This document shows positions 51,019 to 59,243 of a stretch of DNA of 64,000 nt, piece by piece. The notes beneath the pieces are model-generated. The model did not search any database and was not told where the DNA came from. It saw nothing but the letters and a program-made list of their open reading frames with translations. The position numbers and the translations under genes were made by a program. The stretch is from Gluconacetobacter sacchari (lineage in GTDB: Bacteria > Pseudomonadota > Alphaproteobacteria > Acetobacterales > Acetobacteraceae): positions 115,459-179,458 of the forward strand of contig NZ_JABEQJ010000005.1 of NCBI RefSeq assembly GCF_014174255.1. The letters run 5' to 3'. Each line of letters starts with the position of its first letter. The stretch's first letter is position 1.

Positions 51019-52173
51019 ATGCCCTATGCGCGCCCCACCCTGACGCAATTGCGCCAGCAGGCCGTGCAGGATGTGATCAATGGCGGGATTCCCGGCGTCG
51101 TCTCCCTGATGCGCTTTTCGGTCCTGTACGTGCTGGCAATCGTCCTCGCGGGCCTGGCATGGCTGCACTACGGCTATATCGACTGGGTATCGCTCCAGGC
51201 GGTCCCATGGACGGCCACAGACGAATATCTGGCAGGATGGGCTGCCCTCAAGGGTGTCCAGCAGAAGGCGCCCACGGCGGCAACATCCACCGGGATCAGT
51301 TTTGTGGCAACCGACAGCAATACGATCCCGGCCGGCACACAGATCTCCTTCGTCGGCGGATTTGTCGCTACCGTCACTGCCGACAGCGTCACCGTCAACG
51401 GCACCACCGTCGCCAACGCACTGATGACGACGACGGGGAGCGTCGGCAATCTGCCCGCCGGCACGATCGCTACGCTGACGGCGCCGGTCCCGGGCGTCCA
51501 GACCACAGGCACCGTCATCGCGGCGTTTACGGGGGGCGCCGACATCGAGGATGAAGACGCCTTCAGGGCGCGCATGCTGGCTGCCTATCAGAACGGCGGC
51601 ACCAACGGCAACGTGTCCGACTATGTGCAGTGGGCGAAGGCGGTCCCTGGCGTTACGCGAGCCTGGGTTGCCCAGAACTATATTGGCGACGGGAGCCTTG
51701 GCCTGTTCGCCATGCTGGATAAGGCGAATGCTCAATATGGCGGCCTGCCGCAGGGAACGAACGGCGTATCGTCTGCCGACAGCCGATACACGGCGGCCAC
51801 CGGAGATCAGTTGGCAATCGCCAATGCGGTCTGGCCCGACCAGTCGGTGACGGATCTCGTTGTCGTCTGCGCGCCGACCGCACAGCCGGTCGATTTCGCG
51901 ATCACGGATCTGGGGAGCGGAAACAGTGCGGCCAACCAGGCTGCAATTCGCACCGCATTGCAGGATATGTGCACACGGCTGTCGTCGCCGGCCGGGATGT
52001 GGATCGCGAATGCGGAGGGGGCGCCAACCGGGACGATCTACCCAAACCAGTGGGAAGAAGCGATCGCCGCCCTGGGCCTGTCGACCTTTACAGTCCAATC
52101 CCCCACCGGTCCGATCTCGGGAAGCGTTACGGGCGCGATGCCGACGCTCGGCGCCATTACATACGCGTCGTGA
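51019..52173 (+). CDS. baseplate J-like protein, Mu gp47 type
   Basis: 384 residues. RPTLTQLRQQAVQDVINGG, then SVLYVLAIVLAGLAWLHYGYIDWVSLQAVPWTATDEYLAGWAA-type text typical of gp47, and EDEDAFRARMLAAYQNGGTNGNVSDYVQWAKAVPGV, the baseplate J signature. Starts directly after the gp46 stop. Confidence 0.93.
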   Translation: MPYARPTLTQLRQQAVQDVINGGIPGVVSLMRFSVLYVLAIVLAGLAWLHYGYIDWVSLQAVPWTATDEYLAGWAALKGVQQKAPTAATSTGISFVATDSNTIPAGTQISFVGGFVATVTADSVTVNGTTVANALMTTTGSVGNLPAGTIATLTAPVPGVQTTGTVIAAFTGGADIEDEDAFRARMLAAYQNGGTNGNVSDYVQWAKAVPGVTRAWVAQNYIGDGSLGLFAMLDKANAQYGGLPQGTNGVSSADSRYTAATGDQLAIANAVWPDQSVTDLVVVCAPTAQPVDFAITDLGSGNSAANQAAIRTALQDMCTRLSSPAGMWIANAEGAPTGTIYPNQWEEAIAALGLSTFTVQSPTGPISGSVTGAMPTLGAITYAS

Positions 52174-52176
52174 CCC

Positions 52177-52827
52177 ATGCCCGCACCGATCTATTCGATT
52201 TCCGATTTCGCCTCAGCCATCCTCCGCCTGCTGCCACGCGGGCCAATCTGGCCCCGTGCATCCGACAGCACGGTATCCGCGGTTGCATCCGTCTGGGCCC
52301 CCGCATTCCAGCGTAGCGCCGCACGCGCCGCGCACCTTCTGACCGACGCGTTCCCGTCCACGGCCATCGAACTGTTGCCTGCATGGGAAAGTGCGCTCGG
52401 GCTGCCGGACCCATGTGCCGGCTCTAATCCACTGCTGTCACAACGTCAGGCGCAGGTTGTATCGCGACTCACAGACAACGGTGGATCATCTGCGGAATAT
52501 TATATCAATCTCGCAAAATCTCTCGGATACGACATCACAATTACGATGTTTACTCCGTCGAGATTTGGGCAGGCACGATTTGGTTCCCCCTATCTTGGAC
52601 GCGCCTGGGCTTACGTCTGGCAGATCAACTGTTCTGATATCGGGATTCAATCCGCACAGTTCGCAAAGTCGCTGTTCGGCAATCCATACCGAACATGGGG
52701 GCTGAATGTTCTTGGGTGTGAGATGCGTGCCCGCGCACCCGCAAGAACAACATTGATCTTCAATTTTTCCGCAGGAAATCCGACGCCTTTGGATCAGTTT
52801 ATCCTGAACATTGGCACCCTGTCCTGA
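52177..52827 (+). CDS. DUF2313 tail protein, Mu gp48 type
   Basis: 216 residues. ILRLLPRGPIWPRASDS, AFPSTAIELLPAWESALGLPDP and LTDNGGSSAEYYINLAKSLGYDITI are gp48 features. The C-terminal third is more AT-rich than the rest of the tail operon (52490-52800), suggesting a swapped end as commonly seen next to fibre genes. Confidence 0.88.
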   Translation: MPAPIYSISDFASAILRLLPRGPIWPRASDSTVSAVASVWAPAFQRSAARAAHLLTDAFPSTAIELLPAWESALGLPDPCAGSNPLLSQRQAQVVSRLTDNGGSSAEYYINLAKSLGYDITITMFTPSRFGQARFGSPYLGRAWAYVWQINCSDIGIQSAQFAKSLFGNPYRTWGLNVLGCEMRARAPARTTLIFNFSAGNPTPLDQFILNIGTLS

Positions 52828-52843
52828 AAAGAAGGGAATTTGC

Positions 52844-53416
52844 ATGCATCGCCTATCGAACGGCACTCAGGTCACGGCGATGCCGGTGCCTGCCGCCGTT
52901 TCTGGCACGCCTGGCTTCGCGACAGGTGGATCGCCGGGAAATCAAGCTGCGTCTGTTATCGATCCCGATGCGTTCAACACGCTTCAGGAGGAGTTGATGG
53001 CATGGCTTGATGCGGTCGGAGCCCTCCCCGACAAAACCAATAACGGCCAGACCCTCGCGGCAGCCCGGACCCTCTTCATGGCATCTGGTTATTCGAGCAC
53101 GGGCACATCGCCGGACTCTGGTGACTCGACAGGCATTATCTGGGTCAAGGTCGGCACCATGTGCCGTCTGCTGTGGCAGGAAACGAACGTCTACGACTCA
53201 AAAACCATCAATCTGCCGTTCAATTTCTCGCCCGGCTATTTCTTCGGATCCCAGACGGGCGCCCCTGCGGGCTGGGCATCCTGGGTCAACGGCACGGTAG
53301 GACACAACACCGTGACGCTGCATGTCGGCAAACAGTCCGGCGGAACATCCGGCGTTGCCGCCAGCGGTGATGGATTTTCGGCGTCGATGATGGTTGAGGG
53401 AGTGCTGGCCACATGA
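52844..53416 (+). CDS. tail fibre-module protein
   Basis: 190 residues from MHRLSNGTQV, with AGAAGGGAA upstream. The NQAASVIDPDAFNTLQEELMAWLDAVG segment is typical of the N-terminal region of phage fibre proteins; the C-terminus is beta-rich (FNFSPGYFFGSQTGAPAGWASWVNG). ATGA overlap with the next gene. Confidence 0.65.
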   Translation: MHRLSNGTQVTAMPVPAAVSGTPGFATGGSPGNQAASVIDPDAFNTLQEELMAWLDAVGALPDKTNNGQTLAAARTLFMASGYSSTGTSPDSGDSTGIIWVKVGTMCRLLWQETNVYDSKTINLPFNFSPGYFFGSQTGAPAGWASWVNGTVGHNTVTLHVGKQSGGTSGVAASGDGFSASMMVEGVLAT

Positions 53417-54825
53417 CAACCACTCCGCTCGGCGGCCTTGTCATCAGTTTCGTATCCGGCGCTACACTGACTGCATCTCAGCTCAATGCCATCCAATATG
53501 GCAAGATGGACGTGTCGAACGGGCAGGCTCTGTGCCCGATCTTCACCGCTCAGGACGCGGTCACTGATGCCGTCCGTATCCGCAACACAGCAGCGGGCAC
53601 GAAGCGGACATCCATCTCATATAACGACGATTGGTACTGGGGGACAGATCAGCCCGGGAACGGCGACGGCGGTTATTACGTCTACCACAAGGCGACCAAC
53701 AACCTGCCGATCAAGTGGACGGGCGACGATCAGTGCATCATCCAGTGGTCGCAGTCGCAGTCTCTGACGTCCAATGCCTACGCCGGCGTCGGCGGCGCAA
53801 TGCAGATCAATGCCTATTACGGTCGATCCGCACCCATGGCTGGATCGTCCGCGACGTTTTCGGTGATTTCCAACGTCTATGACGTCAAGGCGCTGCCGGA
53901 CGGAACGAACAGCGAGATCTCGTGCGTCTATACCTATCTCCAGCCGTTCTCGTCGCATTCGCAAAAGAACATTCACCTGATTGGCTACGACAATCACCTG
54001 ATCACCAATATCACCGCGGACCCGACCCAGCGGCCGAGCGTGCAGTTGGGCATGTCCTATCTCATGACGCCCTTGGCGGCGGGATCTGAACTGATGGACG
54101 GCAACGGCCAGGGCAGTTTCATCTTCAGCGCCTGCAATCGGCCGCTCTCGGCTGACGAAATCACCTATTACGGCGGCGACCCATCGACCGGCCGAACCTA
54201 TCCTGTCACCGCGATGTATGTCGCGTGTGGGTTTTCGGGATCGCCCGCTGTTGTCGACGGCTCATACGGCAATGCCGATTACGGCGCGATGTATGCGTAT
54301 CTGGCGGGCGGCGGTGGCGGCAGCGTCTACAATTCGACGCAGCGCAGCCGGTTCAAGGTGTGCTTCGGGGCGTACGACTGGACCGATTTCGGGATCTATA
54401 TCGGGCCACCTACGGGCGCGTCGTCCACCGGAGGCTACCAGGTCGGCATCCAGAATGGCTATCTGACGGTTCTGGGCGGCCAGCCGTATGACGATAGCGG
54501 CGTAATGCTCAGCATTCTTCCGGACCAGCGGGGCACGAAAACCCATGCCGCCTCAATGCGCGCGGCGATGCAGATCGGCAACCAGTGGCTGATCGGCCGC
54601 GACTGGGCGATGGCGGGCGGTACCGACCTGTTCGTCGCCCCTGCGGGCGCCTCGTCGCCCGTCCTGCAACTCGACACGGCAAAAATCGGACTGTTCGGCG
54701 TGACTCCGGTCACGCGGCCCGGTGTGACGGCCCTCCCGTCGTCTCCGGCGCTGTCCGATGTCGTGACCACACTCTCCAGCCTGCTCAGCGGCCTCAGTGC
54801 GCTGGGCGCCGTCACCGTCCATTAA
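53413..54825 (+). CDS. large beta-rich tail fibre/tailspike-like protein
   Basis: 470 residues. N-terminus LTASQLNAIQYGKMDVSNGQALCPIFTAQDA suggests particle attachment. The body is Gly/Ser/Tyr-rich beta structure (NDDWYWGTDQPGNGDGGYYVYH, YGNADYGAMYAYLAGGGGGSVYN). The C-terminus ends in a short Ser/Leu helix (SDVVTTLSSLLSGLSALG) that could be a trimer stalk. Candidate receptor-binding protein. No enzyme motif recognised. Confidence 0.6.
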   Translation: MTTTPLGGLVISFVSGATLTASQLNAIQYGKMDVSNGQALCPIFTAQDAVTDAVRIRNTAAGTKRTSISYNDDWYWGTDQPGNGDGGYYVYHKATNNLPIKWTGDDQCIIQWSQSQSLTSNAYAGVGGAMQINAYYGRSAPMAGSSATFSVISNVYDVKALPDGTNSEISCVYTYLQPFSSHSQKNIHLIGYDNHLITNITADPTQRPSVQLGMSYLMTPLAAGSELMDGNGQGSFIFSACNRPLSADEITYYGGDPSTGRTYPVTAMYVACGFSGSPAVVDGSYGNADYGAMYAYLAGGGGGSVYNSTQRSRFKVCFGAYDWTDFGIYIGPPTGASSTGGYQVGIQNGYLTVLGGQPYDDSGVMLSILPDQRGTKTHAASMRAAMQIGNQWLIGRDWAMAGGTDLFVAPAGASSPVLQLDTAKIGLFGVTPVTRPGVTALPSSPALSDVVTTLSSLLSGLSALGAVTVH

Positions 54826-54839
54826 TTAGGGGATCAATC

Positions 54840-55376
54840 ATGATCAAACTGACCACCGAAGAAACCAACATCCTGCTCCAGATGCTGGATAACAGCGTTT
54901 TTCCGGGCAAATTGCTGGAAACAGTCTGTGCCGCCAAGGGGCGCCTCAAGAAGGGCAAGGTGCTCCCCCAGGCCGAGTCCGAGATGCTGGCCGGCTTTAT
55001 CGAACAGGCACAGGTGCCCGGCCTGCTGGTACCTGCGGTGGCCGTCATCCTGCGTAAATTGCGCGGTATGCCGCCGATGGGCATGCGCGAGGGTGATGGG
55101 AACATCAACTTTGGCAACAAGAATCGCGTGAACAATGTGGGGGGGCATATCGGCCACACATTTTCCGCGAACGCACCGGCATCGCCCGAATCTGGCGAGG
55201 AGGTCATGTGCGGTCTGCCGCCGGGGACATCCCAGCCTGCGAAAAAGCAGAATCGCCAGGGAGCCCGGGGTCCTGGGCGGCGGGCCGCAATGGTCCAGCA
55301 GACTCACAGCGGATCGGGCTCGAATATCGTTGTAGGCGATGATGACCAATCTGCCGTCAAGCAGGCCAACGTATGA
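54840..55376 (+). CDS. hypothetical protein with Gly/Asn beta-turn motifs
   Basis: 178 residues. Helical N-terminal domain (TTEETNILLQMLDNSVFPGKLLETV) then two Gly/Asn stretches, GDGNINFGNKNRVNNVGGHIGH and GSGSNIVVGDDDQSAV, separated by a basic linker. Such motifs resemble beta-helix turns. Not recognised. Sits between fibre genes, so a fibre accessory or lysogeny moron are both possible. Confidence 0.5.
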   Translation: MIKLTTEETNILLQMLDNSVFPGKLLETVCAAKGRLKKGKVLPQAESEMLAGFIEQAQVPGLLVPAVAVILRKLRGMPPMGMREGDGNINFGNKNRVNNVGGHIGHTFSANAPASPESGEEVMCGLPPGTSQPAKKQNRQGARGPGRRAAMVQQTHSGSGSNIVVGDDDQSAVKQANV

Positions 55377-55477
55377 CTTGGCGGCCAGCGCCGTCTCGGA
55401 CAATAGCGGCGCCTTCGGTGCCCCAACTGATTCCACGCGGCATAATGATCTGCGGAGCGCCTTTGCGCTGGCCCATG

Positions 55478-55873
55478 AAAAATTCAGCCGATTTCCTAGA
55501 TTACTCGGTTGATCCCTCAGGCTGGTTAAAGGATGCAGACGACACGCTGGCTGCTGCTGCTATCTCCTGGCCCACACCCGCATCAGCCGCAGACGTCAAT
55601 GTCGCCGCCATGACGATCATCAACGGAGTCGTCATGGTGCTGATCTCCGGAGGGCAGACGGGAGGGGCCTCCCGCTTGACGATCACGCTGACCACAGGTC
55701 TGGGACGCGTGGTGGATATCCCCGTCATCCTGCCGATCAGCCAGGACCAGACGCCGGCGCAGGTCCCCGACTGGCCCGTGCTGGATAATGGCGCGGGCCT
55801 TGCGCCGGGTGCGCTGATTCTGTCCGACAGGTCGGTCCTGGTGGACGCGTCCGGCAATCAAATCGTGATGTGA
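55478..55873 (+). CDS. Gp77-like fibre-associated beta protein
   Basis: 131 residues from MKNSADFLDYSVDPSGWL, then DDTLAAAAISWPTPA, MVLISGGQTGGASRLTITLTTGLGRVVDIPVILPI. The pattern resembles phage proteins that start with a DYxxDxSxWL segment. The frame is open back to ATG 55373, but those 35 residues look non-coding; a different frame has better codon use over 55377-55490, so the true 5' end is unclear. Confidence 0.6.
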   Translation, partial: KNSADFLDYSVDPSGWLKDADDTLAAAAISWPTPASAADVNVAAMTIINGVVMVLISGGQTGGASRLTITLTTGLGRVVDIPVILPISQDQTPAQVPDWPVLDNGAGLAPGALILSDRSVLVDASGNQIVM

Positions 55874-55879
55874 GGGGCA

Positions 55880-57736
55880 ATGAGCACAGTAACAACGACA
55901 CCGTTGCCGGGCGTGCCCTCGTCGCCGGCGGCGCCGGCGCCCACCGACAGTATCCTGGGCATTGTCGGCGGCAAAACGATGCTGATCAGCGTGCAGCTTT
56001 TGCTGAGCGGCACCGCGACGGCCACCGAAATTGCGACCGCGATCGCCAACGCAACGCAGCAGATCGACAATCAGATCGCTGCAGCCAATACGGCCGCCAA
56101 CGCCGCTCAGGCAGCCGCCATAAACGCCACAAATGCTGCCAGTGGCGCGGCAAATGCGGCGACGCTGGCCGTGGAAGCAAAAATCGGGTCGCCTGGCGGA
56201 GCGGCCGCCCTCGATGTGCAGGGCGGCCTGGTGCTCTCGACCACCAGCGTCCTACGCGTCAACGCGGCCGGGCAGCTCGTGGTGGCGATTCCTCTGCCAT
56301 CTGCTGACCCCGGTGAGCTGGGGTGGTTTGGTCAAATGACGGTCTATTATGCATCTCATCTGGAGCGTAATGATGGCGCGCAATACACGTTTTTTCTGGG
56401 TATCCGCCCTGCTGGCAGCGACGCTGCTGCCTTATGCCGCCACCTGTGCGCCGCCACCCGCGCCGATCTTGGACCTCTCCCAATCCGTCGTCACACCCAC
56501 CGGGGGCAGCCAGGTCAACATTGCCGATGCGCTGGCCTCTTACGCCACGCAGGCGGCACTCACTGCCACTACCACGACCGCCAATGCCGCGATCCCGGCC
56601 GGCAAGATCGGGCAACCATCGGGCGTGGCCGCCCTCGATGCCTCAGGCCGCCTGACCGCGGCGTTGATAGGCGACGCCACGGCCGCCCCCGTCACGCCCG
56701 CCGGCAACAGCGCGACGACGCTGGGCGTCTATCTGGGCCTTCTGGCCAAATCGTCCGATTTGACGGCCTATCTGACCACGACGGCTGCCGGCCAGATCTA
56801 CGCCACGCAGGCGGCACTCACTGCCACTACCACGACCGCCAATGCCGCGATCCCGGCCAGCAAGATCGGGCAACCATCGGGCATAGCCGCCCTCGATGCC
56901 TCAGGGCGCCTGACCGCGGCGTTGATCGGCGACGCCACGGCCGCCCCCGTCACGCCCGCCGGGGGCGGCGCGACCACGCTGGGCGCCTATCTGGGCCTGC
57001 TGGCCAAATCGTCCGATCTGACGGCCTACCTGACCACGACGGCAGCCGGCCAGATCTACGCCACCCAGGCGGCGCTCACTGCAACCACCACGACCGCCAA
57101 TGCCGCGATCCCGGCCAGCAAGATCGGGCAGGTATCGGGTGTGGCAGGCCTGGACGCCTCGGGCCACCTGACAGCGCCGCTGACCGGCGACGCCACGGCC
57201 GCCCCCGTCACGCCCGCCGGCGGCAGCGCGACGACGCTGGGCGCCTATCTGGGTACGCTGGCCAGGTCGTCCGATCTGTCGGCCTACCTGACCACGACGG
57301 CAGCCAGCCAGACCTATGCCATGCAGGCAGCGCTCACCGCCACCACGACGACCGCCAATGCGGCGATTCCGACCAGCAAGATCGGCGCGGCGTCGGGCGT
57401 TGCAGGATTGGACGCGTCCGGGCGGGTCACGGCGCCGATCGCCAGCGATCTGACGCCGGCGGTGGTGACGCCCACCGGCGGCACCCAGGTGCATATCGCC
57501 GACGCCCTGGCCGCCTACGCTACGCAGGCAGGCCTGACCTCCGAGATCACCCGCGCGACGGGGGTCGAGGTGACGTTGCAGAGCAACATCGCGGCGGAGG
57601 CGACGACGCGGGCCAATGCGGATGCGCTACAGATGCCAATAAATGGGGGCAGTTTCAATGGCGCTGTCAACATTCCAAGTTCTCTCGCTGTGACAAGCCC
57701 CGACGGCGTCGTAAGAGATATCGCGTTTACCAATAA
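55880..57736 (+). CDS. fibre N-terminal-type protein; long 3' frame of doubtful reality
   Basis: The first 150 residues look genuine: MSTVTTTPLPGVPSSPAAPAPTD, TMLISVQLLLSGTATATEIATAIANATQQIDNQIAAANTAANAAQAAA (stalk coiled coil) and GSPGGAAALDVQGGLVL. GAGGGG stands upstream of the ATG. Beyond about 56370 the same frame stays open to 57736 only as an Arg/His/Asp-rich shadow of the next fibre gene's repeats. Probably a natural frame break or an old frameshift merged with the next gene. Confidence 0.45.
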   Translation: MSTVTTTPLPGVPSSPAAPAPTDSILGIVGGKTMLISVQLLLSGTATATEIATAIANATQQIDNQIAAANTAANAAQAAAINATNAASGAANAATLAVEAKIGSPGGAAALDVQGGLVLSTTSVLRVNAAGQLVVAIPLPSADPGELGWFGQMTVYYASHLERNDGAQYTFFLGIRPAGSDAAALCRHLCAATRADLGPLPIRRHTHRGQPGQHCRCAGLLRHAGGTHCHYHDRQCRDPGRQDRATIGRGRPRCLRPPDRGVDRRRHGRPRHARRQQRDDAGRLSGPSGQIVRFDGLSDHDGCRPDLRHAGGTHCHYHDRQCRDPGQQDRATIGHSRPRCLRAPDRGVDRRRHGRPRHARRGRRDHAGRLSGPAGQIVRSDGLPDHDGSRPDLRHPGGAHCNHHDRQCRDPGQQDRAGIGCGRPGRLGPPDSAADRRRHGRPRHARRRQRDDAGRLSGYAGQVVRSVGLPDHDGSQPDLCHAGSAHRHHDDRQCGDSDQQDRRGVGRCRIGRVRAGHGADRQRSDAGGGDAHRRHPGAYRRRPGRLRYAGRPDLRDHPRDGGRGDVAEQHRGGGDDAGQCGCATDANKWGQFQWRCQHSKFSRCDKPRRRRKRYRVYQ

Positions 57737-58145
57737 TACTAACGGGACATTGCCATTTTGGGCATTCCGCGCGCGTGGCGCTATAACATCAGCGAATGCT
57801 GGAGTCCCGTTTGTTCTGGCGGCGTTTGACGATAGCGGACACATTCTCGGGATTGTATTTTCCGTCGAGCGCGCAACCCAGATCATGACGCTGAGCCAGT
57901 CTCCCGTAATCCCGACGCCGCCTGCCGGCGACAATTCGGCAAGAGCGACCACCACGGCCGGCGTCCGGCGCGAGATCGCCACCGGCTACACAGTCGCGAC
58001 GCTGCCGACCGATGCGCGGCGATACCAGGGCGCGCGCGCCTACGTCACCGATGCGACAGCCTGCGCATTTGCCACCACCCCGACCGGCGGCGGCTCGACG
58101 TTCTGCCCGGTGATCTACAACGGCACAGCCTGGATTGCGGAGTAA
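56370..58145 (+). CDS. tail fibre protein with 86-residue tandem repeats
   Basis: 591 residues from MMARNTRFFWV (GGAG upstream). The hydrophobic start (VSALLAATLLPYA) reads like a signal peptide, odd for a virion protein. Then about 3.8 units of an 86-residue repeat (YATQAALTATTTTANAAIP...IGQPSGVAALDASGRLTA...VTPAGGxATTLGAYLG), a coiled segment, and a C-terminal part (LPTDARRYQGARAYVTDATACAF) common at fibre ends. Starts inside the open frame of the preceding gene. Confidence 0.65.
   Translation: MMARNTRFFWVSALLAATLLPYAATCAPPPAPILDLSQSVVTPTGGSQVNIADALASYATQAALTATTTTANAAIPAGKIGQPSGVAALDASGRLTAALIGDATAAPVTPAGNSATTLGVYLGLLAKSSDLTAYLTTTAAGQIYATQAALTATTTTANAAIPASKIGQPSGIAALDASGRLTAALIGDATAAPVTPAGGGATTLGAYLGLLAKSSDLTAYLTTTAAGQIYATQAALTATTTTANAAIPASKIGQVSGVAGLDASGHLTAPLTGDATAAPVTPAGGSATTLGAYLGTLARSSDLSAYLTTTAASQTYAMQAALTATTTTANAAIPTSKIGAASGVAGLDASGRVTAPIASDLTPAVVTPTGGTQVHIADALAAYATQAGLTSEITRATGVEVTLQSNIAAEATTRANADALQMPINGGSFNGAVNIPSSLAVTSPDGVVRDIAFTNNTNGTLPFWAFRARGAITSANAGVPFVLAAFDDSGHILGIVFSVERATQIMTLSQSPVIPTPPAGDNSARATTTAGVRREIATGYTVATLPTDARRYQGARAYVTDATACAFATTPTGGGSTFCPVIYNGTAWIAE
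56541..57536 (+). repeat. 258-bp tandem repeats in the fibre gene
   Basis: Units start at 56541, 56799, 57057 and 57315 (TACGCCACGCAGGCGG or close variants), a constant 258-bp period, equal to 86 codons. Units 1 to 3 are nearly identical and the fourth is diverged and shortened. Confidence 0.92.
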
Positions 58146-58150
58146 CACGC

Positions 58151-58393
58151 ATGCCCAATTACATCCTCTACCGCACCACGGATTACGTGATCACGCCGCC
58201 GCCCTATACCGATCCGGATGCCGGCGTCACGGTTACGCCAGGGCCGGTCGTAGCCTCGCCGGCCGGCACCGTGATCCTGACGCAGCAGATCGATGATCCT
58301 GCAGCAGTGGTCGTGCCGGCGGGATTTGCGCTCGCGGCCGATCCGCAGGGGGATTATCCGGTTGGGAGCGTTTATCCGATCGCCGCTCCTTAA
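58151..58393 (+). CDS. small hypothetical fibre-end protein
   Basis: 80 residues starting MPNYILYRTTDYVITPPPYTDPD. Beta-rich with Pro (VTVTPGPVVASPAGTVILTQQIDDP). Position after the fibre gene suggests a tail fibre assembly or cap protein. No family recognised. Confidence 0.5.
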   Translation: MPNYILYRTTDYVITPPPYTDPDAGVTVTPGPVVASPAGTVILTQQIDDPAAVVVPAGFALAADPQGDYPVGSVYPIAAP

Positions 58394-58423
58394 CGACTCG
58401 CTAGATCACGCCCAGACAATACA

Positions 58424-58447
58424 GCTGCCGTATAGGCGGCTTTTTTT
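58424..58447 (+). terminator. intrinsic terminator
   Basis: GCTGCC-GTATA-GGCGGC (one G-U) followed by seven T; ends the late tail transcript. The next gene's ribosome site starts only a few bases after the T-run. Confidence 0.75.
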
Positions 58448-58462
58448 ATGCCCGGAGACCTG

Positions 58463-58741
58463 ATGTCCGATCCTATGACTCCGCAGCCCTGGTGGGCTGC
58501 GGCCCTCGGCGCTGGCCTGTTTACCATCCGGTGGTTGATTGGCTTTGGCGGCCGATCAGCTACCGCGACGATCAGATCGCAGGCGAAAGAAATCGCGCGC
58601 CTCTCCAGCAGGATTGACGATCTTGAGGCCCGGCAAAGAGACAATGAAGAGCAGATCGCCGACCTGCGCACCGAAAATGTGCAGTTGCGGCAGAAGATTC
58701 ATGGCGTCGATACCAATGATGCAGCGAGGCCGCCGCAATGA
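58463..58741 (+). CDS. TM plus coiled-coil protein, spanin- or holin-like
   Basis: 92 residues from MSDPMTPQPWWAA, CCCGGAGACCTG upstream. One TM helix (AALGAGLFTIRWLIGFGG), then a heptad-rich periplasmic-type helix (QAKEIARLSSRIDDLEARQRDNEEQIADLRTENVQL). This is the architecture of an inner-membrane spanin. Overlaps the next gene by 4 bases. Assigned by architecture and position only. Confidence 0.5.
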   Translation: MSDPMTPQPWWAAALGAGLFTIRWLIGFGGRSATATIRSQAKEIARLSSRIDDLEARQRDNEEQIADLRTENVQLRQKIHGVDTNDAARPPQ

Positions 58742-59235
58742 GCAACGCCACCCTGATCCGGAACGTCGTGACGCATGTCCTGGTGCCTGTCCTGGCTCTG
58801 CTGGACCTGCCAGGCGATCAGACCGCTCGACGACAGCTGATGGCAGGCATCGGAAACGTCGAGAGCGGATACCGGGCCCGGCGCCAAGTCGGCGGCCCGG
58901 CACTCGGCTGGTGGCAGGTCGAGCCCGCGACGCACGATGATCTGTGCCGCAACTGGCTGCCCTACCACCCGGCCCTTGCCGCCATCACGCGCTCGCTTCT
59001 GCCTGCACGATATGGCGGCGTGCTGATCGGGAGCGCCCAGGCGATGGTCGAAAACGACGAATACGCGGCCTGTATCGGCAGCCTTGTGTTTTTCCGATCC
59101 GCCGCTCCCCTGCCGCCCCGCGACGACCCGGTCGCGCAATGTGCCGCATGGAAGCGTGGCTATAACACCGTGCTGGGTGCTGGCGCAGTCGATCCCCAAC
59201 ATGTCGCGGCGTTTGCAGCCGCGATTGCGGCATAG
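58738..59235 (+). CDS. lysozyme-like putative endolysin
   Basis: 165 residues. MAGIGNVESGYRARRQVGGPALGWWQVEPAT holds a Glu (residue 42) followed by a GGPALGWWQ motif, as in lytic transglycosylases and small phage lysozyme-like proteins. The C-terminal half contains two Cys (YAACIGSLVFF, AQCAAWKRGY). The best endolysin candidate in the lysis region. No signal peptide is evident, so a holin would be needed. Confidence 0.6.
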   Translation: MSNATLIRNVVTHVLVPVLALLDLPGDQTARRQLMAGIGNVESGYRARRQVGGPALGWWQVEPATHDDLCRNWLPYHPALAAITRSLLPARYGGVLIGSAQAMVENDEYAACIGSLVFFRSAAPLPPRDDPVAQCAAWKRGYNTVLGAGAVDPQHVAAFAAAIAA

Positions 59236-59243
59236 GATGTCCA

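Noticed and set aside
56901..57494. Minus-strand repeat protein opposite the fibre repeats
   Set aside because: Only reflects the 258-bp repeats read backwards.
56541..57536. CRISPR-like regular repeats
   Set aside because: Units are 258 bp, coding and contiguous without unique spacers; they are fibre repeats.
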